From the NCBI GenBank assembly GCA_025458915.1, contig JALORL010000020.1, positions 1 through 39,984 on the forward strand: a DNA stretch of 39,984 bases. The letters are read 5' to 3'. Source of the stretch: Hydrogenophaga sp. (GTDB lineage Bacteria; Pseudomonadota; Gammaproteobacteria; Burkholderiales; Burkholderiaceae_C). A model generated the notes under the pieces. The model was not told where the DNA came from. It worked only from the letters and a program-made list of their open reading frames with translations, and searched no databases. The position numbers and the translations under genes are program-made. Of the stretch, positions 24,384 through 31,981 are shown piece after piece (the first letter of the stretch is position 1; every line of letters starts with the position of its first letter).

Positions 24384-25121
24384 ATGAGCACCGCCGAAGG
24401 AATCGGTTCTTCCACCGCCAGCCAATGGTCACCGGCCCTTGCATCGCTGGGCTCCGCCCTCACCACCTATCTTCAGGACAAGATGCTGAAAAAGGTGGAT
24501 GCGGACGGCAACGGGGGCGTGGAACAGAGCGAGTTCCGGGCTGCCCTGGAGCAGCTGTCCGGCAAGCTGGGCGTGGAAATGGACGAAAGCAGCGAAGCGC
24601 TGTTCACCAGCCTGGATGCCGACAGCAGCGGTTCGCTGAACGGCGAAGAAATGGGTCAGTTGCTGCGTCAGGTGTTCGCCGCCCCCACCAGCACCCAGGA
24701 TTTCCTGAATGCCCGCGGCACGGAAACGTCTGATCCCTCCGGGTTCGATGCACTGGACACCGACGGCAACGGTACCCTCACACGCGCCGAGTTCGACGGC
24801 AGTGGGCCGGCCCTGCCCACCACCGCCGAGTCCTTCAAAATGGTGACCACCACAACCACCACCTATTCAATGGTGGACCCGGCGTTGGCATCCACGCTTG
24901 CTGGCTCCGATGGTGCTGCGGCCCCAGCGGTCGCCGGTGGCGAGACCGATCCCCTCAAGGCGTTGCTGGCATCTGCGGACAGCGACAGGAACGGACAGAT
25001 CACCACCAGCGAGGTCGATCAGTTCATTGCACAGCTGGCCAGCCAGATGCAACTGGCGCTGGCCCAGTTCAATGACACCCAGCTGGCCAGTGGCGAAACG
25101 AAGAATTCCGCAGCGGCCTGA
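24384..25121 (+). CDS. Four-EF-hand calcium-binding protein
   Basis: A 245-residue protein with four 12-residue EF-hand loops: DADGNGGVEQSE (39-50), DADSSGSLNGEE (78-89), DTDGNGTLTRAE (125-136) and DSDRNGQITTSE (199-210). All keep Asp/Ser/Asn ligands and the Glu at position 12, so calcium binding is likely. There is no signal peptide or membrane segment; a Thr-rich stretch lies near 155-161. Similar EF-hand proteins in plant-associated bacteria are sometimes secreted, but nothing here shows export. AAAGGA precedes the ATG at 24384. It is convergent with the cyclase gene. Confidence 0.88.
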   Translation: MSTAEGIGSSTASQWSPALASLGSALTTYLQDKMLKKVDADGNGGVEQSEFRAALEQLSGKLGVEMDESSEALFTSLDADSSGSLNGEEMGQLLRQVFAAPTSTQDFLNARGTETSDPSGFDALDTDGNGTLTRAEFDGSGPALPTTAESFKMVTTTTTTYSMVDPALASTLAGSDGAAAPAVAGGETDPLKALLASADSDRNGQITTSEVDQFIAQLASQMQLALAQFNDTQLASGETKNSAAA

Positions 25122-25137
25122 GCCAGCGCCGTTTGAC

Positions 25138-25155
25138 GCGGCCGCTTCAGGCCGC
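25138..25155. other. GC hairpin between convergent genes
   Basis: GCGGCC (25138-25143) and GGCCGC (25150-25155) with a 6-nt loop, covering the stop codon of the cyclase gene. No T tract; possibly a shared transcript end. Confidence 0.35.
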
Positions 25156-26088
25156 AGCGACCCGACCCAACACCATCTGGCCGTCCACCAGCCTGAAGGT
25201 GACATTCGGGGCGCTGAAGTCGGTGAATGGTGAACCCAGGGAAATTTCACCGTCGCTGTGCAGCAGGCATTCCTGCCGGCGCAGGGCGATCGGATTGTCG
25301 GTGCCCGAGAAGCGCACCCAGGTTCCATAGCTGCTGACATCTTCCAGCACATAGTGCCCGGACCGGATGTCGATGGTGGCATGCAGGCGCGACACGCGCG
25401 GGTCGTTCACCACGAAATCCGATTCGGGTACCCGGCCGATCTTCACCGGCAGCTCGGTGAGGCCGAAGGAGCGGCTGCTGTCCAGCCAGCCCAGCTCGAT
25501 GCCTCCAAACAAGGATTCGCGGTTGGTGCCGAGCGCGTGCAGGTCGGCAGGCAGCGTGAGAAATTCCGAAGCCATTTCGGTCTGCCATTCAATGCGGAAT
25601 ACCTCACAGGGCTCTGCCCTCCCCTTGATCCGCATGGGTCCCAGGCTGCGGCTGCGCACGCCGTGCTTGGCGCCCAGGTTGCGGATCACGGTGTCGGTGG
25701 TCAGGATCTGTTCGGGGCCGGCAAGGTCGCTCAGGCGGGATGCCAGATTGACCGCATCGCCGAAGCAGTCGCCATCCACCTGGATGACCTGCCCCCGGGC
25801 CATGCCGATCTGCATCATCAGCTTCAGGCGCAACGGCCATTGCGCCACCCGCTGGGTGTGCTCCTGCTGAATCTGGATCATGCTCTCCACGGCCATGCGG
25901 TTGTTCGTGAAGGAGAGAAGAACCCCGTCTCCGAGCATCTTCACCACCTTGCCGCCGTTGTCGAGGCCAATGGAGCCGACCCACTGCGTGATTTTGGTGA
26001 CAGCCTGTGTGGCGCGTTCGTTGCCGAGGGTTTCGAAGACCGACACACTCCCGGTGAGGTCCACGAATGCGATGGTCAGTTCTGCCAT
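25147..26088 (-). CDS. Class III adenylate cyclase with C-terminal FHA domain
   Basis: A 313-residue cytoplasmic protein. Residues 1-165 form a class III nucleotide cyclase domain: metal Asp 10 (AFVDLTGS) and Asp 54 (MLGDGVLL), adenine-selecting Lys 50, and GDAVNLASRL with Asp 111, Asn 114 and Arg 118. All catalytic positions are present, pointing to cAMP production. Residues about 210-305 form an FHA domain (PVKIGRVPESDF, VSRLHATIDI, SSYGTWV), which binds phosphothreonine, so a Ser/Thr kinase partner is likely. A CRP-like palindrome sits about 20 bp before the ATG. It is convergent with the EF-hand gene (25 bp apart). Confidence 0.92.
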   Translation of the reverse strand: MAELTIAFVDLTGSVSVFETLGNERATQAVTKITQWVGSIGLDNGGKVVKMLGDGVLLSFTNNRMAVESMIQIQQEHTQRVAQWPLRLKLMMQIGMARGQVIQVDGDCFGDAVNLASRLSDLAGPEQILTTDTVIRNLGAKHGVRSRSLGPMRIKGRAEPCEVFRIEWQTEMASEFLTLPADLHALGTNRESLFGGIELGWLDSSRSFGLTELPVKIGRVPESDFVVNDPRVSRLHATIDIRSGHYVLEDVSSYGTWVRFSGTDNPIALRRQECLLHSDGEISLGSPFTDFSAPNVTFRLVDGQMVLGRVAAA

Positions 26089-26494
26089 GGATTGCTGGTT
26101 AATTTGCGTGAATTACATCACACGCGGTTTGGCGCCCTGAACCGCTGCAGGCCGGAAGTGTTGCACCGGTCCCGCAGCATCGGACCAACGGCGTGCCCCA
26201 ACGCGGGGCAATCCTGCCGGGGCCGGCAGAGCAATGTGGCAACCGCATGTAGTGCCTTTGGACGCCGGGTGGAGTGCATTCGGCCCCGATGTCTGGGCAG
26301 CCTGTGTCGCTGGTTGATTGAAAGTATTCATGATCCTCAGAAAGCACCGGAGCCAAAAGCGCTAAGCCCATGATTTTCATGGGGTACAGGCTGTTGTATT
26401 TTGGAATTTCTAGGGATGCAGGTGATTGCATAGACCGCTTACATGCGGTTAAGGTGCCACACACAAAGACACGGTATGTCGTTCAGGAGTCCCC
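26089..26494. other. 406-bp intergenic region between divergent genes
   Basis: No gene seen. Contents: the CRP-like site near the cyclase start; a perfect 7-bp hairpin CCCATGA-TTT-TCATGGG (26369-26385); an AT-rich stretch TTGTATTTTGGAATTTCTAG (26393-26412); ACCGC-TTACAT-GCGGT (26434-26449); and CAGGAG (26484-26489), the ribosome site of the next gene. Confidence 0.5.
26107..26122. promoter_or_regulatory. CRP-like binding site before the cyclase gene
   Basis: CGTGA-ATTACA-TCACA matches the CRP consensus TGTGA-N6-TCACA at 9 of 10 half-site positions. It ends 19-20 bp from the cyclase ATG at 26088, close enough to block transcription or translation start, which suggests feedback by cAMP-CRP. 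Prediction only. Confidence 0.5.
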
Positions 26495-26827
26495 ATGCGT
26501 TGGTTCAAACCCAGTCTGCGGCACAGCATTTCTGCGTTGCTCAGCGCAGAGAACCGGCTTGATGCGCCGGAATCCCTGGAGCCCATTCGCCAGGCCATGC
26601 TGACCACGCTGGGCGCCGAAGGCGCGTCCCTGAACCCGCAGTTGTTTCGGCGGCTGCGTTACCTGCCGGACGCCAACGCGCTGTGGTTTGCGCGTTCAGA
26701 AATGGTCTCAGTGCTCAGCCGCATCCACGGCGAAGCCAAGGCGGTGGACATGGTTCAGGGTTTGTCGCCTGTGTTCCAGGGGCAGTTGCCCCGCAGCCTC
26801 ATGGAGTCGGGGCGGCTGCGGCGCTGA
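26495..26827 (+). CDS. Small conserved-looking protein of unknown function
   Basis: A 110-residue protein I do not recognise. A good ribosome site (CAGGAG, 26484-26489) precedes the ATG, and codon use matches neighbouring genes, which supports reality. The sequence is helical and charged with no signal peptide, membrane segment, Cys or known motif (for example MRWFKPSLRHSISALLSAEN, LPDANALWFARSEMVSVLSR). It ends RSLMESGRLRR. It stands alone, convergent with the LD-carboxypeptidase gene and divergent from the cyclase. Confidence 0.7.
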   Translation: MRWFKPSLRHSISALLSAENRLDAPESLEPIRQAMLTTLGAEGASLNPQLFRRLRYLPDANALWFARSEMVSVLSRIHGEAKAVDMVQGLSPVFQGQLPRSLMESGRLRR

Positions 26828-26879
26828 GCATTGGCGGTTTGAAGACGGCCCTCCCCCTCCAGCCCGCGTGAATGGCCAG

Positions 26880-27818
26880 TCAACCCCAGAACAGCAGGGC
26901 GTCGCGCTCCTGAACCAGCAGTTCCACCTTCTGGCCCACTGGCAGCACCACCTTCGTGGGAACGTGTCCATAGGGCAGTCCCGTCAATACCGGGATGGCT
27001 ACCTTGGAGCGCAGCCAGTCCACCACGGTTTGCAGCTTGAAGCCTTTGTCGTGCGGCACGGGTTTGTAGCGCGTGAAGCCACCCAGCAGCACTGCCTTCT
27101 GCTGGCCCAGTACGCCGGCGTGCAGCAATTGGGTGAGCAGGCGTTCGATGCGGTAGGGGTGCTCGTTGACATCTTCCAGAAACAGCACGCCTCCCTTGAT
27201 CGCCGGAAACCAGGGCGTTCCCAGCAGGGAGCACAGCACCGTAAGGTTGCCGCCCCATAGCACCGCGTTGCGGATGTGCAGGTTGGGCGCACCCTCCACC
27301 GGTTTTTTCGGGACCGGCAGACCCGGCACGTCGGTGCGTGGCAGGCGCCAGCCGGTGCCCTCCCCCTGGCCGCACAACAGGTCGTCGAAACACGCTTCCA
27401 TGATGTCGTCGGGCGTGCCTTCAACCCCGAAGTCTTCGCCCAGCGCTGGCCCTGCCCAGGTGGGCGCCCCGGTTTTGGCCAGCAGTGCGCACTGCAGGGC
27501 GGTGAAGTCGCTGACACCCACGAAATGCGTGCCTTTTTCAATGGCTTTGGCGAGCGCCTTGTAAGGCAGGTCGGGCAGGATGCGGGTGAGCCCATAGCCG
27601 CCGCGCGAAATCAGCGCCACCTGCGCGCCGCTGGCAGCTGCCCTGGCGATGGCCGCAACGCGGGTAGCGTCATCGCCAGCAAAGCGCATGTGGCTGGATA
27701 GGGCGGCCTCGTCCACCTCGACCGAGTGGCCTGACGCTTTCAGGCGGGCGATGCCGCGCCGGAAGGCGGGTTTGTCGCGCACGGCGCTCGAGGGGGAATA
27801 GATGTAGATGTGGCTCAT
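26880..27818 (-). CDS. ldcA: LD-carboxypeptidase (muramoyltetrapeptide carboxypeptidase, S66)
   Basis: A 312-residue S66 peptidase that removes the terminal D-Ala from murein tetrapeptides during cytoplasmic recycling. Nucleophile Ser lies in FVGVSDFTALQ, the Glu in LFLEDVNEHPYRIERL and the His in GLPYGHVPTKVVLPVG. ARAAASGAQVALISRGGYGL is the family's conserved N-terminal motif. The start ATG 27818 gives MSHIYIYSPSSAV, matching the family. Upstream on the same strand is the TadA fusion, 66 bp away. Confidence 0.92.
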   Translation of the reverse strand: MSHIYIYSPSSAVRDKPAFRRGIARLKASGHSVEVDEAALSSHMRFAGDDATRVAAIARAAASGAQVALISRGGYGLTRILPDLPYKALAKAIEKGTHFVGVSDFTALQCALLAKTGAPTWAGPALGEDFGVEGTPDDIMEACFDDLLCGQGEGTGWRLPRTDVPGLPVPKKPVEGAPNLHIRNAVLWGGNLTVLCSLLGTPWFPAIKGGVLFLEDVNEHPYRIERLLTQLLHAGVLGQQKAVLLGGFTRYKPVPHDKGFKLQTVVDWLRSKVAIPVLTGLPYGHVPTKVVLPVGQKVELLVQERDALLFWG

Positions 27819-27884
27819 GGGCGCGGCAGGCAGTTCGGTGAGCGGTCAGCCTTCAGGGGCTGATCGCGAATGGGGAGCGGGAGA

Positions 27885-29276
27885 TCATCGCGCAAAAACC
27901 GCGATGGCCTGGCGTGCGATCCCTTCGCCGGCTTCCTGCACGAAATGACCGGCGTCGGGCAGCAGCCTGGGTTCAGGGCAGCCCCGAATGGTCCGGCGCA
28001 GAGCCTGCATGACGGGCTCGCCGAGCACGGGGTCCTGCTGACCAATCACCATGAGGCTGCGCCCCTGCCAGGCGTTCTGCCAGAAATCCCGGGCTTCACG
28101 CGATATGGATGCACCGTCTTCGTTGCGGGTTTCCGGCACCAGGTCGGGAAACGCACGCAGGGCGGCGCGGTGGCCGCGGTCGGGGAATGGCGCATCGTAG
28201 GCCGCGCATTCAGCGGTGGACAGGCTCGGCACACTGCGCGCGAGGAGCCGGCCGACGCTGTAGTCGGGCTTGTCCCTGCACATGGCGCGCCAGGCCAGGA
28301 AGCCCGGACTGAGCGGCTGCTCGCCGGTGGCGAGCATGGTGTTCATGACCAGCAGGCCAGCGTAGCGGTGGGGAGCGGCCATGGGCAAGGTCAGGCCGAG
28401 CAGACCGCCCCAGTCCTGCACCACCAACACTACGTTGCGCAAGTCCAGGCGCTCGACCCATTCCAGCAACACCTGGCGGTGCCAGGAGAACGTGTGGGCA
28501 TGGGCCTTTTTGGGTTTGTCGCTGCGGCCGAAGCCGATCAGGTCGGGTGCCAGCACCCGGTCGCCCTGCGCCAGCCAGATCGGAATCATCTTGCGGTAGA
28601 GATAGCTCCACGCCGGATTGCCATGCAGGCACAGCCAGGTGCGCGGTGCATGGGTGGGCCCTTCGTCCAGGTAGTGCATGCGCAGCCCGGCCAACGCAGG
28701 CAGGTCGTTGACGTACCGGGGTTGCCATGGATAGCCTGGCAGATTGGAGAAGCGTTCTTCGGGCGTGCGCAGGGCGTCGTCGCGCAGCGGGCTGCCCAGT
28801 TCGCGCGCGGCGGCGCGGCGGTCCTGGAAAAAGCTTTGCATGACTTCTGCGCAGTCGTGCGCCAGCACACCGCCCTGCACCTGGGTCCGGTGGTTGAGTG
28901 CGGGTACGGCAAACAGGTTGATCACCGATCCTGCAGCGCCGGTGCGCGGTTCGGGTGCGCCAAACACCACTTTGTCCAGCCGGGCATGGAACGCTGCCTG
29001 GGCGCACATGGCGCAGGGCTCCAGCGTCACGTACAGCTCGCAGCCTTCCAGCCGGTAGTTGCCCTGATGGCGCGCGGCCTCGCGCAGCACGCGCACTTCG
29101 GCGTGCGCCGTGGGGTCGTGGCTGCCCACGGGGTTGTTGTGGGCCGCAGCGAGCACCGTGGCCGTGCCATCCGGGTGGCGGCGAACCAGCACGGCACCCA
29201 CGGGCACCTCCCCTGCTGCGCGCGCGGCGTGGGCCTGGGCCAGTGCCAGTCGCATGAAGTGGTCGTCGGTGCTCAT
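27885..29276 (-). CDS. tadA: Fusion: tRNA adenosine(34) deaminase TadA + haloalkane-dehalogenase-like hydrolase
   Basis: A 463-residue two-domain protein. Residues 1-155 are a complete TadA: zinc His 58 with catalytic Glu 60 (TAHAEV) and Cys 88/Cys 91 (LEPCAMC). It converts A34 to inosine in tRNA-Arg. Residues about 170-463 are an alpha/beta hydrolase of haloalkane dehalogenase subfamily I type: HGNPAW oxyanion motif at 218-223, nucleophile Asp 288 followed by Trp 289 in VVQDWGG, acid Asp 415 in GQQDP and His 444 in DAGHF. The triad is complete, with Asp rather than Ser as nucleophile. The ATG at 29276 overlaps the preceding PaiB gene stop. No stop or shift separates the domains. Confidence 0.9.
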   Translation of the reverse strand: MSTDDHFMRLALAQAHAARAAGEVPVGAVLVRRHPDGTATVLAAAHNNPVGSHDPTAHAEVRVLREAARHQGNYRLEGCELYVTLEPCAMCAQAAFHARLDKVVFGAPEPRTGAAGSVINLFAVPALNHRTQVQGGVLAHDCAEVMQSFFQDRRAAARELGSPLRDDALRTPEERFSNLPGYPWQPRYVNDLPALAGLRMHYLDEGPTHAPRTWLCLHGNPAWSYLYRKMIPIWLAQGDRVLAPDLIGFGRSDKPKKAHAHTFSWHRQVLLEWVERLDLRNVVLVVQDWGGLLGLTLPMAAPHRYAGLLVMNTMLATGEQPLSPGFLAWRAMCRDKPDYSVGRLLARSVPSLSTAECAAYDAPFPDRGHRAALRAFPDLVPETRNEDGASISREARDFWQNAWQGRSLMVIGQQDPVLGEPVMQALRRTIRGCPEPRLLPDAGHFVQEAGEGIARQAIAVFAR

Positions 29277-29905
29277 GCGGTTGGCGGTTGTTGCACCATG
29301 CCCAGCCGCTGCATCCACTGTGCCAGGGCTCGTTCGTCTTGATTCCCCGCGGTGTAGGCCTTCGCCATGGCCGCATGGGACTCGGGGCGGTGCTGGTTGA
29401 GCTTGACCTTGCACGCCAGCCCCAGTACCTGGAATTCAAACGCATGGATGCCCTGCATCATTCTGGTCTGATATTCCGTGTCGAGCGCGCGCCACTGGTC
29501 GGCATAGGCAGGGTCGTGGTCGTGGATGAGGTGTTTGAGCAACTGGTCCTTGTTCTCGAACTCTTCGATGGGCCGCGCTTCCACGGTGGCGTGCACGGCC
29601 AGGTAGCTCCAGGTGGGAACACGCGCCAGGTCCGGGTAGACCCGTGGGGTCATGTAGGCGTGCGGGCCAAGGAAGGTGATGAGCGCCTTGGGCTGGTCGC
29701 GCAGGTATTTGCCGTGCGGGTTGGGTCTGGCCACGTGCCCCAGCAGGTACAGGCCATCCGCCCGTTCATCGACGTGCAGGGGCAGCGGGGTCACGAACGG
29801 CAGCCCATCCGGACCGACCGAAATGAGTTGGGCAAACGGGTGCTGGCGCATCACCTCCAGGGCAATGGCAGGGTCTTTGGCGGCAAATTGGGGCGGCAGA
29901 TACAT
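29273..29905 (-). CDS. FMN-binding PaiB-type protein
   Basis: A 210-residue PaiB family protein with a split-barrel flavin-binding fold, known as a negative regulator of sporulation and protease genes in Bacillus but of unclear role in proteobacteria. Typical segments are MYLPPQFAAKDPAIALEVMR, FVTPLPLHVDE, HVARPNPH and PTWSYLAVHATVEA. The ATG at 29905 matches the usual family start (MYLPP). The end overlaps tadA in ATGA (29276-29273), so the two are coupled. It is divergent from the membrane protein gene at 30015. Confidence 0.9.
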   Translation of the reverse strand: MYLPPQFAAKDPAIALEVMRQHPFAQLISVGPDGLPFVTPLPLHVDERADGLYLLGHVARPNPHGKYLRDQPKALITFLGPHAYMTPRVYPDLARVPTWSYLAVHATVEARPIEEFENKDQLLKHLIHDHDPAYADQWRALDTEYQTRMMQGIHAFEFQVLGLACKVKLNQHRPESHAAMAKAYTAGNQDERALAQWMQRLGMVQQPPTA

Positions 29906-30014
29906 GCTGCGATGATGCCTGCAGCGCGCGCCGCACCACAAGCGTCCCGAGGGCTTTCCCGGATGACCCTGGTGGTGCGATGATGGGTCGCTCGCCCCAC
30001 CACAGGAGTTCAAC

Positions 30015-30950
30015 GTGTCGATGTTGCACCACCCGGCCGTCCAGAGCCTTGTCTTGCCATGGGTGGCAGCCTTGCTGGCCATGGCTGTCCTGGGCGGCTG
30101 GCGCCCCGCTCGTTCCCCGCGCTGGGCGGGCCTGGGTGCCGCCTTGGGGCTGCTGGTGGCACTGGTGATTTTTCCCGGGTTTGAGTGGCCGGCTGCCTCC
30201 CGGGCCCAGAAATTTCCCTGGATCGTTCTGCTTTCGGTCGGGGTCGCCGTGGCCTCGGTTGCGGTTTTGCGGGTGCAGGACCTGCGGTGGCCTTTGTGGG
30301 CGCTGGGCACGGCGTTGTGGGCGATGGCGTCGATCTGGCTGACCGGAGGCGGTGGTGGTGCTCCAGCCTTCCAGAGCGTGGCCTGGTTGCTGGGTGGATC
30401 GGCCTTGATGGCGCTGGTGCTGCTGCCGGGTGCCAGCCCGCCTGAGGCTGCACAGAAGCCGACCCCGGTGGCGGGTCAGGCTTGCATTTCGGCTGGTGCG
30501 GTTCTGGCTGTGGTGGCTGCCGGTCAGGCTGCCATGGCTGCCATGGGCGGGTCGTTGCTGATTGCGCAACTGGCCATGGCGCTGGCGGTCGTGACCGGGA
30601 TGCTGGCCTTGTGGGGCTGGCTCGCGCCCGACGCGCCCGGCCTGTGCAGCCGACCGGCGCTGATGCCCCTGGCCCTGGCGTGGCTGGCGCTCGCGCAGTC
30701 GTTGTCGGCCACGGTGGCAGCCGGTCTGTTGCGCAGCGGCTTGCTGGCGTTGGCGCTGTGCATTCCCCTGGCGCTGCGGCGAACGGGCTGGGCCATGCGG
30801 CATCCGCGCTGGGTGCCCTGGCTGTCGGTTCTGCTGGCGGCAGTTCCGGTGGCATTGGCCTTGCTCCCGGTGTGGGCCGATGGCGCAATCGCTCCGGGCG
30901 GTGCTGGCGCCGACACCGATGACCCCTATTACCGTTCCGACTGGGACTGA
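30015..30950 (+). CDS. Polytopic membrane protein of unknown function
   Basis: A 311-residue very hydrophobic protein with about eight or nine membrane segments, rich in Ala, Leu, Val and Trp, and a short acidic tail (GAGADTDDPYYRSDWD). I do not recognise the family. The GTG at 30015 is favoured: AGGAG at 30004-30008 is six bases before it; the ATG at 30021 is the alternative. It lies immediately upstream of the RibD-type reductase on the same strand (50 bp), so it may belong to that gene group as an exporter or membrane enzyme; this is inference. Confidence 0.75.
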   Translation: MSMLHHPAVQSLVLPWVAALLAMAVLGGWRPARSPRWAGLGAALGLLVALVIFPGFEWPAASRAQKFPWIVLLSVGVAVASVAVLRVQDLRWPLWALGTALWAMASIWLTGGGGGAPAFQSVAWLLGGSALMALVLLPGASPPEAAQKPTPVAGQACISAGAVLAVVAAGQAAMAAMGGSLLIAQLAMALAVVTGMLALWGWLAPDAPGLCSRPALMPLALAWLALAQSLSATVAAGLLRSGLLALALCIPLALRRTGWAMRHPRWVPWLSVLLAAVPVALALLPVWADGAIAPGGAGADTDDPYYRSDWD

Positions 30951-31000
30951 CATGCCCTTTTACCTCCCTGGGATTCTGGGTTTTGGCGGCCGATGCAAGA

Positions 31001-31972
31001 ATGCAGACCATGGCAGCACTTAGGCAAGCACGCATCGCCGGCAAGCGCTCTGCACCCGCTCAGGACACGGAGCCGCAGGACTGGTCAGATCTGTGGCAGC
31101 AGATGCTGGATGTGCGGGCCGGGGCGGCTGGCACCCGCTTTCCGCTCACCCGTCTGGTGCACGCCCGACAAGGCGGCTGGACCCTCCAGGGCACCTGCAG
31201 CAAGGCCAGTGCCGATCTGTTCGCGCTGTACAAGCCCATGCTGGACGCCCGTCACACGCTGGACCATTCCACCACCGCGCAGCCCTGGCTGGTGGCGCAA
31301 CTGGGGCAGAGCCTGGATGGTTTTGTGGCCACCAGCACTGGCGATTCCTACTACGTGACCGGCCCGGAAAGTCTGGTGCACCTGCACCGCCTGCGCGCGC
31401 TGTGTGACGCGGTGGTGGTGGGCGCCGGTACCGTCGCCATTGACAACCCCCAGCTCACGACCCGGCGCGTGGCCGGCGTCAACGCCGTGCGGGTGGTGCT
31501 GGACCCGGCCGCACGGCTGGACGGCACGGCCGGCGTGTTCTCCGACGGTCAGGCTCCTACCCTCTGGCTGTGCGACCAACGCGTGGCTGACATGGCCCGG
31601 GAGCGGCTGGCTTGCCGGCGTGTCGGTGCCGACGTGGACGGTGCGCACGCCGCCGAGGTGGTTGCCGTTCCTGGGCTGCTGGACGCCGCGGCACATCCCG
31701 CGCCAGATGCGTCCGGGCGCGCCGTGGCGGCGTTGGCGCAGCGGGGGCTACGCCTGCTGTTCGTGGAAGGCGGTGGCATGACGGTATCGCGCTTCTACCG
31801 CGAGAACCTGCTCGACCGTCTGCACCTGGTGGTGGCGCCGGTGCTGATCGGCGAAGGCCGCCGGGGTCTTCAGGCCGCAGCCCGGCCCGTGATGGCCGAT
31901 TGTCCGCGTCCTCCGGTTCGCCGGTACACCCTGGGCGAAGACCTGCTCTGGGACATGGACCTGCAGGGCTGA
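31001..31972 (+). CDS. RibD C-terminal-domain reductase (no deaminase domain)
   Basis: A 323-residue protein. Residues about 95-320 form a RibD_C/dihydrofolate-reductase-like domain: WLVAQLGQSLDGFVATSTGD, DAVVVGAGTVAIDNPQLTTR and LFVEGGGMTVSRFYRENLLD. This fold reduces the ribosyl group of diaminopyrimidine or similar substrates with NADPH. The first 90 residues lack the zinc deaminase motifs (HAE, PCxxxG) of bifunctional RibD and match nothing I know. The start is ATG 31001 or 31010. It is convergent with the methyltransferase (4 bp between stops) and heads the group of pterin-like genes; it is unlikely to be the housekeeping RibD. Confidence 0.88.
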   Translation: MQTMAALRQARIAGKRSAPAQDTEPQDWSDLWQQMLDVRAGAAGTRFPLTRLVHARQGGWTLQGTCSKASADLFALYKPMLDARHTLDHSTTAQPWLVAQLGQSLDGFVATSTGDSYYVTGPESLVHLHRLRALCDAVVVGAGTVAIDNPQLTTRRVAGVNAVRVVLDPAARLDGTAGVFSDGQAPTLWLCDQRVADMARERLACRRVGADVDGAHAAEVVAVPGLLDAAAHPAPDASGRAVAALAQRGLRLLFVEGGGMTVSRFYRENLLDRLHLVVAPVLIGEGRRGLQAAARPVMADCPRPPVRRYTLGEDLLWDMDLQG

Positions 31973-31981
31973 GGCCTCAGC
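31968..31981. repeat. Perfect palindrome spanning two convergent stop codons
   Basis: GCTGAGGCCTCAGC includes the stop TGA of the RibD-type gene (31970-31972) and the stop of the convergent methyltransferase (31979-31977). Confidence 0.6.
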
